Below are positions 35,802 through 44,550 of a stretch of 64,000 bases of DNA, one piece after another (positions within the stretch are counted from its first letter, which is position 1; the number at the start of each line of letters is the position of its first letter). The translations under genes were made by a program, and so were the position numbers. Below the pieces are notes generated by a model. The model was not told where the DNA came from. It did no database searches and saw nothing but the letters and a program-made list of their open reading frames with translations. Origin of the DNA: Flammeovirgaceae bacterium UBA2366. GTDB lineage: Bacteria > Bacteroidota > Bacteroidia > Cytophagales > Cyclobacteriaceae. Location of the stretch: positions 310,001 through 374,000 of the forward strand of contig DDTK01000015.1 in assembly GCA_002344065.1 (NCBI GenBank), in the 5' to 3' direction.

Positions 35802-36554
35802 ATGGCAAGCACCTCAACCGTAACCGTTCCTGCCCCCGGAAAAACTGAATGGGATGGCGGAGTATCCCCCATGAATGCCAGTTATGGCAAGCTCATGATG
35901 TGGTTTTTCCTCCTCTCCGATGCGTTTACTTTTTCTGCATTGTTGATTACTTACGGGCTGGTTCGCTCATCGCATAAAGCCTATGAAGGAACTGTTGATG
36001 CCTTTACTTTTTCACAAGCGTATTGGCCAATTCCTGAAAAGGTGTTTGAAGCGGTTCCGTTTTTTCACGGGTTGAATGCACCGCTGGTTTTTGTTGGGTT
36101 AATGACCTTCATCCTGATCATGAGTTCTGTAACCATGGTGTTGGCGGTAGAAGCCGGTCATCGTATGGACAGAAAAGCTGTTGAAAAATGGATGTTATGG
36201 ACAATAATAGGTGGATTCACATTCCTGGCTTGTCAGGCATGGGAATGGAGTCACTTTATTCACGGTACTGATGGTGGAAGTATTTTAGCCGATGGAACTA
36301 AAATTTTCGGTGCAAATCTTTCGATAAACCAATACGGCCCACCTGATTTTGCTGCTTTCTTTTTCTTTATAACTGGTTTTCACGGCTTCCACGTATTTAG
36401 CGGTGTGATGCTTAACTTCCTCATCTACTACAACACGGTGACCGGTGTTTACGAACGCAGAGGTCACTACGAAATGGTGGAGAAGGTTGGTTTGTATTGG
36501 CACTTTGTAGATTTGGTTTGGGTATTCGTGTTTACCTTCTTTTATCTTGTTTAA
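35802..36554 (+). CDS. Cytochrome c oxidase subunit III, second copy
   Basis: 250 residues with about six membrane helices, longer than the first copy. Typical subunit III blocks are KLMMWFFLLSDAFTFSALL, ACQAWEWSHFIHGTDGGS, FFITGFHGFHVFSGVMLNF and GLYWHFVDLVWVFVFTFFYL. The Asp/Glu and His residues that line the subunit III lipid cleft are present. It lies between the shorter subunit III gene and subunit IV, in one operon. Confidence 0.92.
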   Translation: MASTSTVTVPAPGKTEWDGGVSPMNASYGKLMMWFFLLSDAFTFSALLITYGLVRSSHKAYEGTVDAFTFSQAYWPIPEKVFEAVPFFHGLNAPLVFVGLMTFILIMSSVTMVLAVEAGHRMDRKAVEKWMLWTIIGGFTFLACQAWEWSHFIHGTDGGSILADGTKIFGANLSINQYGPPDFAAFFFFITGFHGFHVFSGVMLNFLIYYNTVTGVYERRGHYEMVEKVGLYWHFVDLVWVFVFTFFYLV

Positions 36555-36578
36555 TTTCAATCGTTAATACAGTACATT

Positions 36579-36914
36579 ATGGCACATGCAGAAGATGCAC
36601 CTCAGGTAACAGTTCTTCCTCCGGATACGGCCAAGATTAAGAAGCTCTGGACTGTAGCTGGAATTCTTGGCGCGGTAACACTCCTTGAATTTGCGGTAGC
36701 TTTTGGAGTACCCCACGAAATGAAAGACCTGCGGGTGTGGACATTTATTCTGATGACGATTGTAAAAGCCGCCTATATTGTTGGTGAGTTTATGCACTTG
36801 CGTTATGAGGCGAAAGTTCTGCTTTGGTCAATTCTGATACCGATGGTATTCGTAGTATGGATGCTGGTAGCTTTTGTTTACGAAGGTATTCATATTGATC
36901 TGGCCCGGCCCTGA
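36579..36914 (+). CDS. Cytochrome c oxidase subunit IV-like protein
   Basis: 111 residues with three membrane helices: WTVAGILGAVTLLEFAVAF, LRVWTFILMTIVKAAYIVGE and LLWSILIPMVFVVWMLVAFV. The FMHLRYE segment after helix 2 is typical of bacterial COX4/CyoD-type subunits. It probably stabilises the oxidase. It is the last oxidase gene before a strong terminator. Confidence 0.88.
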   Translation: MAHAEDAPQVTVLPPDTAKIKKLWTVAGILGAVTLLEFAVAFGVPHEMKDLRVWTFILMTIVKAAYIVGEFMHLRYEAKVLLWSILIPMVFVVWMLVAFVYEGIHIDLARP

Positions 36915-36936
36915 TCGTTACTCATAAAATCAAATC

Positions 36937-36969
36937 AAGGCTTAAGTACAACTTAAGCCTTTCTTTTTT
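36937..36969 (+). terminator. Rho-independent terminator of the act-cox operon
   Basis: AAGGCTTAAGT (36937-36947) and ACTTAAGCCTT (36951-36961) form a perfect eleven-base stem with a three-base loop, followed by TTCTTTTTT. This lies 22 bases after the subunit IV gene and probably ends most transcripts of the respiratory operon. Confidence 0.85.
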
Positions 36970-36980
36970 AACAGGTTCTG

Positions 36981-37520
36981 ATGAAGGTTTTAAAGCTAGT
37001 TTTGTTATTGATGGCGCTGGCCTTACCGGTGCTCATTTTTATGTTTCTGAAATTCTTTGGCAAGAATGAATTTGCAGTTGAGCCGTTATATCAGGATGGT
37101 GCACCTGCAGTAGAAGGTTGCATACAACCGCCAAAAGGGGCTTATGTGATACAGCCTGAACTTTTAAGTAATTTGGGTTGGTCTGAAAAGGATAGTTTAA
37201 CCCTGTTTTATGTGGTCAAGCAGTCAGCGGGTGCTGAGGCATGGGGCAGAATCAGGGAGAACTTCACACCAGAGGAGTTACCGGTACTAAAGATTACAGC
37301 TGCAGGTATTTTGAAGGATTCAATGTTGAACGAGGAATTTGTTCAAGTTCCATCCGACAGTCTGCAAATCTTAAAAAGATGTTTTCTTTTTCTTCAGGAA
37401 CCATATGATCTTCTGCTTGTTGATAATAAACGAAGAATCCGGGGTCATTATCCGTTGCATAACCGGGAGGAAATTGATCGCTTGATTATGGAGGTTGAGA
37501 TAATACTAAGGAAATATTAA
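36981..37520 (+). CDS. SCO-like thioredoxin-fold protein lacking copper ligands
   Basis: 179 residues with an N-terminal membrane anchor (LKLVLLLMALALPVLIFMFL). The position after the oxidase operon and the C-terminal stretch LLVDNKRRIRGHY plus EIDRLIMEVEIIL match the end of SCO-family copper chaperones. However, the CxxxC copper site and its His are absent; only two cysteines exist (Cys in VEGCIQPP and in KRCFLFLQ). It may be a degenerate SCO homologue with a structural role in oxidase assembly. Assignment rests on the C-terminal pattern and context. Confidence 0.6.
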   Translation: MKVLKLVLLLMALALPVLIFMFLKFFGKNEFAVEPLYQDGAPAVEGCIQPPKGAYVIQPELLSNLGWSEKDSLTLFYVVKQSAGAEAWGRIRENFTPEELPVLKITAAGILKDSMLNEEFVQVPSDSLQILKRCFLFLQEPYDLLLVDNKRRIRGHYPLHNREEIDRLIMEVEIILRKY

Positions 37521-37521
37521 C

Positions 37522-38037
37522 ATGGCACAGCAGGAACCTTATAAGAAGCTAATTATTGCAGTTTCGGTAATCATACCCGTTGTAGTGGCTATTCTTTTTC
37601 GCGTAAAAATCGATGGCTATGATTTTTCATTTCTTCCGCCCATCTATGCCTCCATCAATGCACTTACGGCTGTTTTGCTTGTTACCGCTGTTCTTGCGAT
37701 CAGAAATAAGAAGCGTCAGTTACATGAGCGCCTTATGAAGACCTGTATAGGTCTCTCCGCAATCTTCCTGGTAATGTATGTACTTTATCACATGACTAGC
37801 GACTCAACCCCATATGGGGGTGAAGGACCAGTACGGTATGTTTACTATTTTATTCTTATTACGCACATTATTCTGTCGGTTGTTGTTATACCCTTTGTAT
37901 TGTTTACACTGGGCCGGGCACTGGGCGGCAATTTTGAGAAGCACAAGGCATTGGCGAAGTATACGTTTCCGGTTTGGTTATATGTGGCCATAACAGGTGT
38001 TATCGTATATTTGATGATTAGTCCTTATTACGCATAA
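37522..38037 (+). CDS. DUF420 membrane protein (CtaM-like)
   Basis: 171 residues with about five membrane helices, typical of DUF420. Recognisable blocks are PIYASINALTAVLLVTAVLA, HERLMKTCIGLSAIFLVMYV and YYFILITHIILSVVVIPFVL, with conserved His residues in the helices. DUF420 proteins (CtaM in Gram-positives) are linked to cytochrome oxidase assembly, which agrees with the location. It begins 1 base after the SCO-like gene and its stop overlaps the next start (TAATG). Confidence 0.88.
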   Translation: MAQQEPYKKLIIAVSVIIPVVVAILFRVKIDGYDFSFLPPIYASINALTAVLLVTAVLAIRNKKRQLHERLMKTCIGLSAIFLVMYVLYHMTSDSTPYGGEGPVRYVYYFILITHIILSVVVIPFVLFTLGRALGGNFEKHKALAKYTFPVWLYVAITGVIVYLMISPYYA

Positions 38038-38294
38038 TGGCGATTCGATTTACTCTAGTGATTTTATTCCTGATTGTTAGTCCGCTGACAACATGGGCGC
38101 AATGTGCCATGTGTCGAACGCAGTTGGAGAATAATGTAAGCAACGGAGATATAGGTATAGCCACAGGAATCAATACCGGTATTTTGTACCTGTTGAGTTT
38201 GCCTTATCTGGCTATTCTCGTTTTAGGATACGTCTGGTATAGAAACAGCAGGAAGAATGTCAGCAAGCTCCGCCAAGGCCCTGTTGCAGGGTAA
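38037..38294 (+). CDS. Small CxxC membrane protein
   Basis: 85 residues. A signal peptide (FTLVILFLIVSPLTTWA) is followed by AQCAMCRTQLENN with a CxxC pair right after the cleavage point, then one membrane helix (GILYLLSLPYLAILVLGYVW) and a basic tail. It resembles small proteins found beside Bacteroidota oxidase operons; the CxxC suggests copper or thiol chemistry in the periplasm, but this is inference. Start overlaps the DUF420 stop by one base, and the DUF983 gene starts inside its 3' end. Confidence 0.75.
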   Translation: MAIRFTLVILFLIVSPLTTWAQCAMCRTQLENNVSNGDIGIATGINTGILYLLSLPYLAILVLGYVWYRNSRKNVSKLRQGPVAG

Positions 38295-38634
38295 ATGCCC
38301 TCATTGTCATCAGGGAAACATGTTCAAGTTTCCGGCTACACGTATTCTCAAATTCGCCATCATGAACGAAAAATGCCCGCATTGTGATGTGCAATTAGAA
38401 CCTGAGCCTGGCTTTTATCAGGGGGCCATGTATGTTGGCTATGGAATAACCGTGGCCATGATTACCATAATTGGATTGATCCTTTATTTCCTGGGTGATC
38501 CATCAGAGTGGGTGTATATTGGTGTTGTTATGGCATTTATGGTGCTCATTGCGCCATTAAACTATCGATATTCCCGTATCATTTATCTGTATCTGTTTGG
38601 CGGAATCAAATTCGATTCACGCTATGCACAATAG
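38257..38634 (+). CDS. DUF983 family membrane protein
   Basis: 125 residues. An N-terminal zinc-ribbon-like region has two CxxC pairs (CPHCHQGNMF and CPHCDVQLEPEPGFYQGAMY), typical of DUF983. Two membrane helices follow (ITVAMITIIGLILYFLG, GVVMAFMVLIAPLNYRYS). The family is often encoded next to cytochrome oxidase genes; function unknown. The ATG at 38257 gives a 38-base overlap with the upstream gene, acceptable here because the first residues lead directly into the conserved CPHC motif. Confidence 0.88.
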   Translation: MSASSAKALLQGKCPHCHQGNMFKFPATRILKFAIMNEKCPHCDVQLEPEPGFYQGAMYVGYGITVAMITIIGLILYFLGDPSEWVYIGVVMAFMVLIAPLNYRYSRIIYLYLFGGIKFDSRYAQ

Positions 38635-38656
38635 GGTAATTTCTTAACTTTATTGG

Positions 38657-41600
38657 ATGCAGTTCGTTGCGAAAGACAAGGTCAATAGCATTCTTGCCAT
38701 TCTTCTGTTGGTTTCCTTCAGTGCCGGACTTTACTTTTCTTATCGCGCCACAGTACCGGTTAGCGCTGAAACAATAGTTGCCGAGTTTTCAAAGAAGCTC
38801 AATTCCCGCTTTGAAAACCTGACTACTTCGGTAAAGGCTTTTCAGCAAACCGACACCATGGATATTCATCGCCTAGATCGCGATGGAAGTATTGAGTTTC
38901 TATTATTATCCGAACAGGAGGCAGTACAATGGACAGGTAACCAGTTTTTACCTCCCTTACGATTTGTGCTTGACGACTTTACCTACAAATACCTGAAAAT
39001 TGCTTCCGGAGATTTTCTGCTATTTAAGTGGGAGCTGGATCAGCAAAAGTTTTTAGTCGCCATTATACCGCTTCATATCCATTACAAGATTCAAAATGAA
39101 TATTTGGAACCCTTGCGAAATGCAGATGTTTTCGGACGTCATGAGGTTCAAATTTTAGATGCCAATGCCGAGCAGGGTTATGCCGTAGAAATCAATGGTA
39201 CCCCGATATTCAAATGCATATTGTCCCCAACGCAATTTCCATCGGCCAACTACGCTTTTTTTACTATCCTTTTTTACATCCTGGCAATTATTTTATTCTC
39301 TGCCTTGCTTTACCGTTCCGTCAGGTATGTACGGTTACAGCATGCTGGCTTGAGTTTTTTGGTTTTGCTTGGTGGCGTTGTTCTGGTTCGTTACCTGATG
39401 ATTGAATTTCAATTTCCATCAAGGTTTGTTAGCAGTGCTATCTTTGATCCAAAATACTTTGCTTCTTCTGAGTTGAATCCATCCCTGGGCGATTTGTTAT
39501 TAAACTCAGTTTCGGTTACCCTGCTGTGTTTATTTCTTTTTCGCAATTTTTATAGGTTCAGAGACCTGCGTGCATCCCTGAAATCTCCGGTTTCCCGCTG
39601 GATGATTTCTGTATTCTCTGTGTTAGCCATACTTTTTGGGGCATTATTTCCCTATGTGGTTATTCAAACCATCTACAATAATTCTTCGATTACGCTGAAC
39701 ATTTCTGAATCCATTCGTTTTGATACGCTTCGCATACTCGCTTTACTTTCTGTAATTCTTTCATGGATCAGTGCATTTTTATTTATGCACGTATTCATCC
39801 GGTTACTGATGGGTGACTCAAGGGTAAAATATTTGCTTTCGCTGCTCATCGGTATTGGGCTCTTTATCTGGATTAATGAATCAACCGGACAATTGTACAT
39901 TTCATCATTGGTTACGGGCTTAATTTATATTTTAATTGTTGGAGTCTTTAAATTGTACAAGTCGCTTCAGCACTTTCGTTACCTCACCTTTACCTATTTT
40001 TTTACAGCAGTAGTATTTTTTGCATTTAACGGATTGCTGGCCATCAGTCATTTTAGCAAGACCGAGCGCGTGGTAAACCAACTCAAGTTTGCCAACTCAT
40101 TTTTGATTGATAAGGATGATTTCGGTGAGTTTTTATTGGCAGAAACCATGGAGAAGATCGCGGGGGATTTCTTTATTCAATCTCGTTTATCCGGACCGTT
40201 CACCAACCGCGAGGCAGTGCGCCAAAAGGTACGGCAGGTTTTTATTCCGGGATACTTCAATAAATACACCATTGATATTCATCTATACGGAGCCACCGGT
40301 GAACCACTCGATGATCGTGATACTGAAAACTTTACAACATGGATTACCCACTTTGATGATGAGGCTTCTCAGACTTCCTATGAGGGAATCTATTTTTTTA
40401 ACCGACCAGATGAGGAATCTGCACGGAAATACCTGGTGGTGATACCGGTAAAGCGAGGGGTGATTAGTGCGGGCTATGTTATTCTTGAGTTGTCACTAAA
40501 GCGCGTTATTCCTGAAAATGTTTATCCAGGGTTGCTGGTCGACAACCGGTTTCGTCAGGCATTTGGATCACAAGAATTCAGCAATGCGGTTTTTACAAAT
40601 AATCAAATTCAGTATTGGTCGGGTGATTTCAATTACGCTGGTTTAGATAAATCGGTTTTGGATGACTCCCGCCTATATAAAAGTGGACTGGAGTTCTCCA
40701 ACTACCTTCACATTGCTTCACGCGATGCCAGCGGCAGAATAGTTTTGGTTTCTTCCCGCGCGCCCTCTCTTACGTATACCTTAGCCGATTTCTCCTTACT
40801 TATTATTTTGGGCTTGTTTGCCATACTTATTTTTTTGCTGACAGTTGGGATTATTGATTTTTTTCGCGTGGATAAACTCATGCTCTCAACACGCATACAG
40901 CTTATTTTGAATCTGGCTTTTTTTATCCCGCTAATAGCAGTAAGTGTGATTACACTGGGACTAACTGCACGCTCTAATCAGGAGCAACTCAATGCCGATT
41001 ACCTGGCAAAATCGAGAAGCTTTACCAATCAGATTAGTTCACTTTTTATAGAATCAGATCAGGGCGATGGAATGTCGGGCGATTTAAATTTCACGCAATT
41101 GTCTAAGCTGGCGAATCTCGATGCCAATTTGTTTACACCCTCCGGTAAACTCCAATTCACCACCCAACCATTAATTTTTGAGAACCAATTACTATCGCCT
41201 TACATTAATCCGGCAGCACTTGATCGAATAAAGCGGGGTGACCGTGTTTTTATTGCCGATGAGCAAGTGGGTACACTTAACTACTTTGTGGCTTATTCTG
41301 CCCTGCTGGCACCTGATGACGGATCGTTAATAGGTGTTTTGGGTATTCCGTTTTTCCAGGCTGAAAGTTTTCTGGAGAGAATGCAGATTACAGTGCTTGC
41401 TAATATCCTATCTATTTTTACCGCCATTTTTATTGTATTGGTTATAGTTTCTTTCTGGGTGGCCCAATGGCTCACGTTTCCATTACGCATGATTACACAG
41501 AAACTTGGAAGGATTTCGCTGACACACACCAACCAACCGCTGGAGTGGCAATCGGATGATGAAATCGGTTTGATGGTTCGTGAGTATAATCAAATGCTCT

Positions 41601-42310
41601 CCACATTAAGTGAAAGTAAAAGTCAATTAGAGCGGGTGCAACGGGAAAAAGCCTGGCGTGAAATTGCGCAGCAAGTGGCCCATGAAATTAAAAATCCACT
41701 GACACCCATGAAACTTATGCTTCAGCAGACCGAACGTCTCCCCGATGCCGATCCGAAAACACTTGAAAAAATCCGAAGGGCAATCGCGTCCATACTGGAT
41801 CAGGTGGATACCCTGGATGGCATAGCCTCTTCATTCAGTGCATTTGCCAAAATGCCCGAGCCCGTGATGCGTACGGTGGAATTAGTAGGGTTACTAAAAA
41901 AGGTGGTTCATCTCCACAATCAATCGGCAACCATTGAACTTACTACAGAATTAGATATGGTGGACGTACAGGTTGATGAGCAATTGATTAGTCGTATATT
42001 TTCAAATATTATATTGAATGGAATTCAAGCGGCAAGAGAGGGGACGCCACCAAAGATTCAGGTTCATTTGATGCAAAAAGGTAATAGCATTCATATTGCT
42101 TTTGCTGATAACGGAACAGGTATAAAAGAGCACTTAAAAGACAAGATATTTTTGCCCCATTTCAGTACTAAACAATCGGGATCGGGATTAGGCCTTGCCA
42201 TCGCCAGACAAGGAATTGAGCAGATGGGAGGGAAGATATATTTTGAATCAAGATTGAACAACGGAAGTGTTTTTTATGTTGAACTTCCTTTATTGAAACC
42301 TGAAAAATGA
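38657..42310 (+). CDS. Large membrane sensor histidine kinase (NtrY-like)
   Basis: 1217 residues, far longer than most kinases. The N-terminal 900 residues mix membrane helices (first at 12-30, a group at about 200-470, last near 690-715 and 735-760) with large extracytoplasmic regions. A helix near 910-935 leads into a HAMP-like segment (935-990). The kinase core has the H-box AHEIKNPLTPMKLML with His1012, the N-box NIILNGIQAA, DNGTGI, and the G-box GSGLGLAIA. The core resembles NtrY. No response regulator is encoded nearby, so the partner is unknown. It starts 22 bases after the DUF983 gene. Confidence 0.9.
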   Translation: MQFVAKDKVNSILAILLLVSFSAGLYFSYRATVPVSAETIVAEFSKKLNSRFENLTTSVKAFQQTDTMDIHRLDRDGSIEFLLLSEQEAVQWTGNQFLPPLRFVLDDFTYKYLKIASGDFLLFKWELDQQKFLVAIIPLHIHYKIQNEYLEPLRNADVFGRHEVQILDANAEQGYAVEINGTPIFKCILSPTQFPSANYAFFTILFYILAIILFSALLYRSVRYVRLQHAGLSFLVLLGGVVLVRYLMIEFQFPSRFVSSAIFDPKYFASSELNPSLGDLLLNSVSVTLLCLFLFRNFYRFRDLRASLKSPVSRWMISVFSVLAILFGALFPYVVIQTIYNNSSITLNISESIRFDTLRILALLSVILSWISAFLFMHVFIRLLMGDSRVKYLLSLLIGIGLFIWINESTGQLYISSLVTGLIYILIVGVFKLYKSLQHFRYLTFTYFFTAVVFFAFNGLLAISHFSKTERVVNQLKFANSFLIDKDDFGEFLLAETMEKIAGDFFIQSRLSGPFTNREAVRQKVRQVFIPGYFNKYTIDIHLYGATGEPLDDRDTENFTTWITHFDDEASQTSYEGIYFFNRPDEESARKYLVVIPVKRGVISAGYVILELSLKRVIPENVYPGLLVDNRFRQAFGSQEFSNAVFTNNQIQYWSGDFNYAGLDKSVLDDSRLYKSGLEFSNYLHIASRDASGRIVLVSSRAPSLTYTLADFSLLIILGLFAILIFLLTVGIIDFFRVDKLMLSTRIQLILNLAFFIPLIAVSVITLGLTARSNQEQLNADYLAKSRSFTNQISSLFIESDQGDGMSGDLNFTQLSKLANLDANLFTPSGKLQFTTQPLIFENQLLSPYINPAALDRIKRGDRVFIADEQVGTLNYFVAYSALLAPDDGSLIGVLGIPFFQAESFLERMQITVLANILSIFTAIFIVLVIVSFWVAQWLTFPLRMITQKLGRISLTHTNQPLEWQSDDEIGLMVREYNQMLSTLSESKSQLERVQREKAWREIAQQVAHEIKNPLTPMKLMLQQTERLPDADPKTLEKIRRAIASILDQVDTLDGIASSFSAFAKMPEPVMRTVELVGLLKKVVHLHNQSATIELTTELDMVDVQVDEQLISRIFSNIILNGIQAAREGTPPKIQVHLMQKGNSIHIAFADNGTGIKEHLKDKIFLPHFSTKQSGSGLGLAIARQGIEQMGGKIYFESRLNNGSVFYVELPLLKPEK

Positions 42311-42437
42311 AATGTTGCTTTAATGAGTATTCGTGTTTTAGTGCTTTTGTGGCATCATACCTAGTGTTTTCCTTTGTAACTCAAACACTAACATAAATCT
42401 CGATAACATCAGGTATCAATCAGATCACAATTTACTT

Positions 42438-42968
42438 ATGAAAAATGTACTTCTTTTCGTGTTCGTGCTGGCTGGCAGTTCAGTTTCTGCACAACAAATG
42501 GTATTTCCCATTGTTAAAAATTTTGGTGGTGTTTTCGACATACCAGATGCTGTAGAAAAACCTGATCCATCGCTATACTACAAAATTGTAATTGATCTGG
42601 CCGGTGGAAATGAAAACCCTGCAGTCATAAATGATCATTTGAACAACATTGCCCGGATGATCAACCTGCATAGTGTGGGTGGTGTGCCCAAAGAAAAAAT
42701 AAAGGTGGTAGTGGCCATTCATAACCAGGCCACCTATTCCATTTTGGACAACGGGAGTTATCAACAACGATATAAAACTGATAATCCAAATTTGGCTGTG
42801 TATAAAGCCTTGCATGAAGCAGGTGTGGAATTATTTGTTTGCGGGCAATCACTGATCGGAAGAAGTATTGACAAGAACAAAATATCTCCCGATATAAAAA
42901 TTGCTACTTCTATGCTTACCGTACTTACGACTTATCAGTTAAAAGGGTATGCATGGTTTAAATTCTAA
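42438..42968 (+). CDS. Secreted DsrE-family protein
   Basis: 176 residues with a cleavable signal peptide (FVFVLAGSSVSAQQ). The rest resembles DsrE/DsrF-like proteins: YYKIVIDLAGGNENPAVINDH (as YYKIVIDLAGGN then ENPAVINDH), KIKVVVAIHNQATYSIL, and LHEAGVELFVCGQSLIGR with the conserved Cys of the family. DsrE proteins bind or relay sulfur; an exported single-domain form is common in this phylum but its substrate is unknown. It ends 3 bases from the convergent mlaF-like gene. Confidence 0.85.
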   Translation: MKNVLLFVFVLAGSSVSAQQMVFPIVKNFGGVFDIPDAVEKPDPSLYYKIVIDLAGGNENPAVINDHLNNIARMINLHSVGGVPKEKIKVVVAIHNQATYSILDNGSYQQRYKTDNPNLAVYKALHEAGVELFVCGQSLIGRSIDKNKISPDIKIATSMLTVLTTYQLKGYAWFKF

Positions 42969-42971
42969 CGA

Positions 42972-43727
42972 TCAGGATGTTTTTCCGCGCATGGCAATCA
43001 TTACCTTGTTGGCGAATACAAAGTCATCAAGTTGTTCTACACCCGAATGGGTAATGTCATCCTTACCGCCCTCCCATAATTTTTCACCCTGGTAGAGGAA
43101 CATGATGTTTTCACCAATACCCATCACCGAATTCATATCGTGGGTAACTACAATAGTGGTGGTGTCATAATCTGAAGTAAGTACCTGAATCAGCTCATCA
43201 ATCAGGATAGAAGTCTGTGGATCCAGACCGGAGTTGGGCTCATCGCAAAATAAATATTTTGGGTTGTTTACAATGGCTCTTGCAATACCCACGCGTTTAC
43301 GCATACCACCACTTAATTCGGAAGGCATTTTTTTGTTGGCTCCTTTCAGCCCCACACGGTTTAATACCAGGTTAACCCGGTCTTGCTTTTCGTCTTTGGG
43401 CATAACCGCTAGCATATCCAGCGGAAACCGTACGTTTTCTTCAACCGTTTTTGAATCGAACAGTGCTCCACCTTGGAACAGCATGCCAATTTCTCTTCGT
43501 ATTTCAATTTTTCCGTTCCGGTTTGCTTCGGTAAAATTTCTGCGATCAAAAAATACATAGCCTTCATCAGGCTTCACCAACTCAACGATGCATTTGAGCA
43601 ACACACTTTTTCCTGTACCTGAAGCACCGATAATCAGGTTGGGTTTGCCTTTTTCAAACGTGCCACTGATATCTTTCAGAATTTTTTTATCACCAAATGA
43701 TTTTGATATGTGTTGAATCTCGATCAT
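42972..43727 (-). CDS. Mla-type ABC transporter ATP-binding protein
   Basis: 251 residues, an ABC ATPase of the MlaF/YrbF type. Walker A is GASGTGKSVLLK (about 34-45), the Q-loop is in GMLFQGGALFDS, the signature is ELSGGMRKRVGIARAI, and Walker B is YLFCDEPNSGLDP followed by the H-loop THD. The GALFDS segment is typical of lipid-asymmetry (Mla) ATPases. It energises phospholipid transport between membranes. Start overlaps the stop of the permease gene (ATGA). Confidence 0.9.
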   Translation of the reverse strand: MIEIQHISKSFGDKKILKDISGTFEKGKPNLIIGASGTGKSVLLKCIVELVKPDEGYVFFDRRNFTEANRNGKIEIRREIGMLFQGGALFDSKTVEENVRFPLDMLAVMPKDEKQDRVNLVLNRVGLKGANKKMPSELSGGMRKRVGIARAIVNNPKYLFCDEPNSGLDPQTSILIDELIQVLTSDYDTTTIVVTHDMNSVMGIGENIMFLYQGEKLWEGGKDDITHSGVEQLDDFVFANKVMIAMRGKTS

Positions 43728-44461
43728 GCAGGGGAGAGTAAGAGTTGTGCCAACAGGTAATCCGCAAGAAGAATAGCAATAACACTGGTAGTCACTGCTT
43801 TTGTACTGGAGATCCCCACCTCAAGGGCGCCTCCTTCAGTATAGTAACCCTTATACGAAGAAATGGAGGCTACAAGAAAACCAAAGGTTACAGCCTTAAT
43901 CAGTGCAAAGGTTATGGTAAACTCGTTGAACAGATAACGTACTCCATAGATGTATTCTGTTGGGGCTAAAATTCCAGTAATCATTCCAACAAGGTAACCG
44001 CCCATAAGAGCACAAACACCAGAAACAATAACCAGTAAGGGATACATTAAAACAGAGGCAACAATTTTTGGCAACACCAGGTAATTGATGGAGTTGATGC
44101 CCATTACTTCCAGAGCATCAATTTGTTCGGTAATGCGCATGGTGCCCAGGTTGCCCGACATACTAGAGCCTACTTTACCGGCATAGACTATGGCCATTAC
44201 TGTCGGAGCCAGTTCGAGTACGGTCATCTCGCGCACTACCTGTGATATTACGTATTTCGGAATGTAGGGTGCTACCAGGTTAAAAGCTGTTTGCACGGTG
44301 GAAACCGCACCTATAAAGGTAGAAACCAAAACGAAGAGGAATATGGAATTAACCCCAATGCGCACGCATTCATCCAGTATTAAACTGTAATGCGTTTTAA
44401 AGGATTCTCGATTGGTGAACAGGTATCCTAAAAAAATGAAATACTTGCCTATTTCCTTCAT
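43724..44461 (-). CDS. MlaE-family ABC permease
   Basis: 245 residues with five to six membrane helices. Typical MlaE blocks: FIGAVSTVQTAFNLVAPYIP, MAIVYAGKVGSSMSGNLGTMRITEQIDALEVMG (split: VYAGKVGSSMSGNLGTM and RITEQIDALEVMG), LPKIVASVLMYPLLVIVSG and the GAxxVG-like GGALEVGISSTKAVTTS. It is the permease of a phospholipid transporter, coupled by ATGA to the ATPase gene. No MlaD substrate-binding gene is adjacent, so that subunit must be elsewhere. Confidence 0.92.
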   Translation of the reverse strand: MKEIGKYFIFLGYLFTNRESFKTHYSLILDECVRIGVNSIFLFVLVSTFIGAVSTVQTAFNLVAPYIPKYVISQVVREMTVLELAPTVMAIVYAGKVGSSMSGNLGTMRITEQIDALEVMGINSINYLVLPKIVASVLMYPLLVIVSGVCALMGGYLVGMITGILAPTEYIYGVRYLFNEFTITFALIKAVTFGFLVASISSYKGYYTEGGALEVGISSTKAVTTSVIAILLADYLLAQLLLSPA

Positions 44462-44550
44462 GAAAACCTGTCGTTAGGTGGGGGTAAACCTTTATTTATT
44501 GACCTTATCACTATCTTGCTAAAGATACCAAAAATAACATTTCATTTGAT

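Noticed and set aside
42311..42437. Possible remnant of the CACAAAG palindrome family (GTGCTTTTGTGGCA, CCTTTGTAAC)
   Set aside because: The words are similar but no inverted arm or AACCA/TGGTT ends could be found, so I did not list it as a copy.
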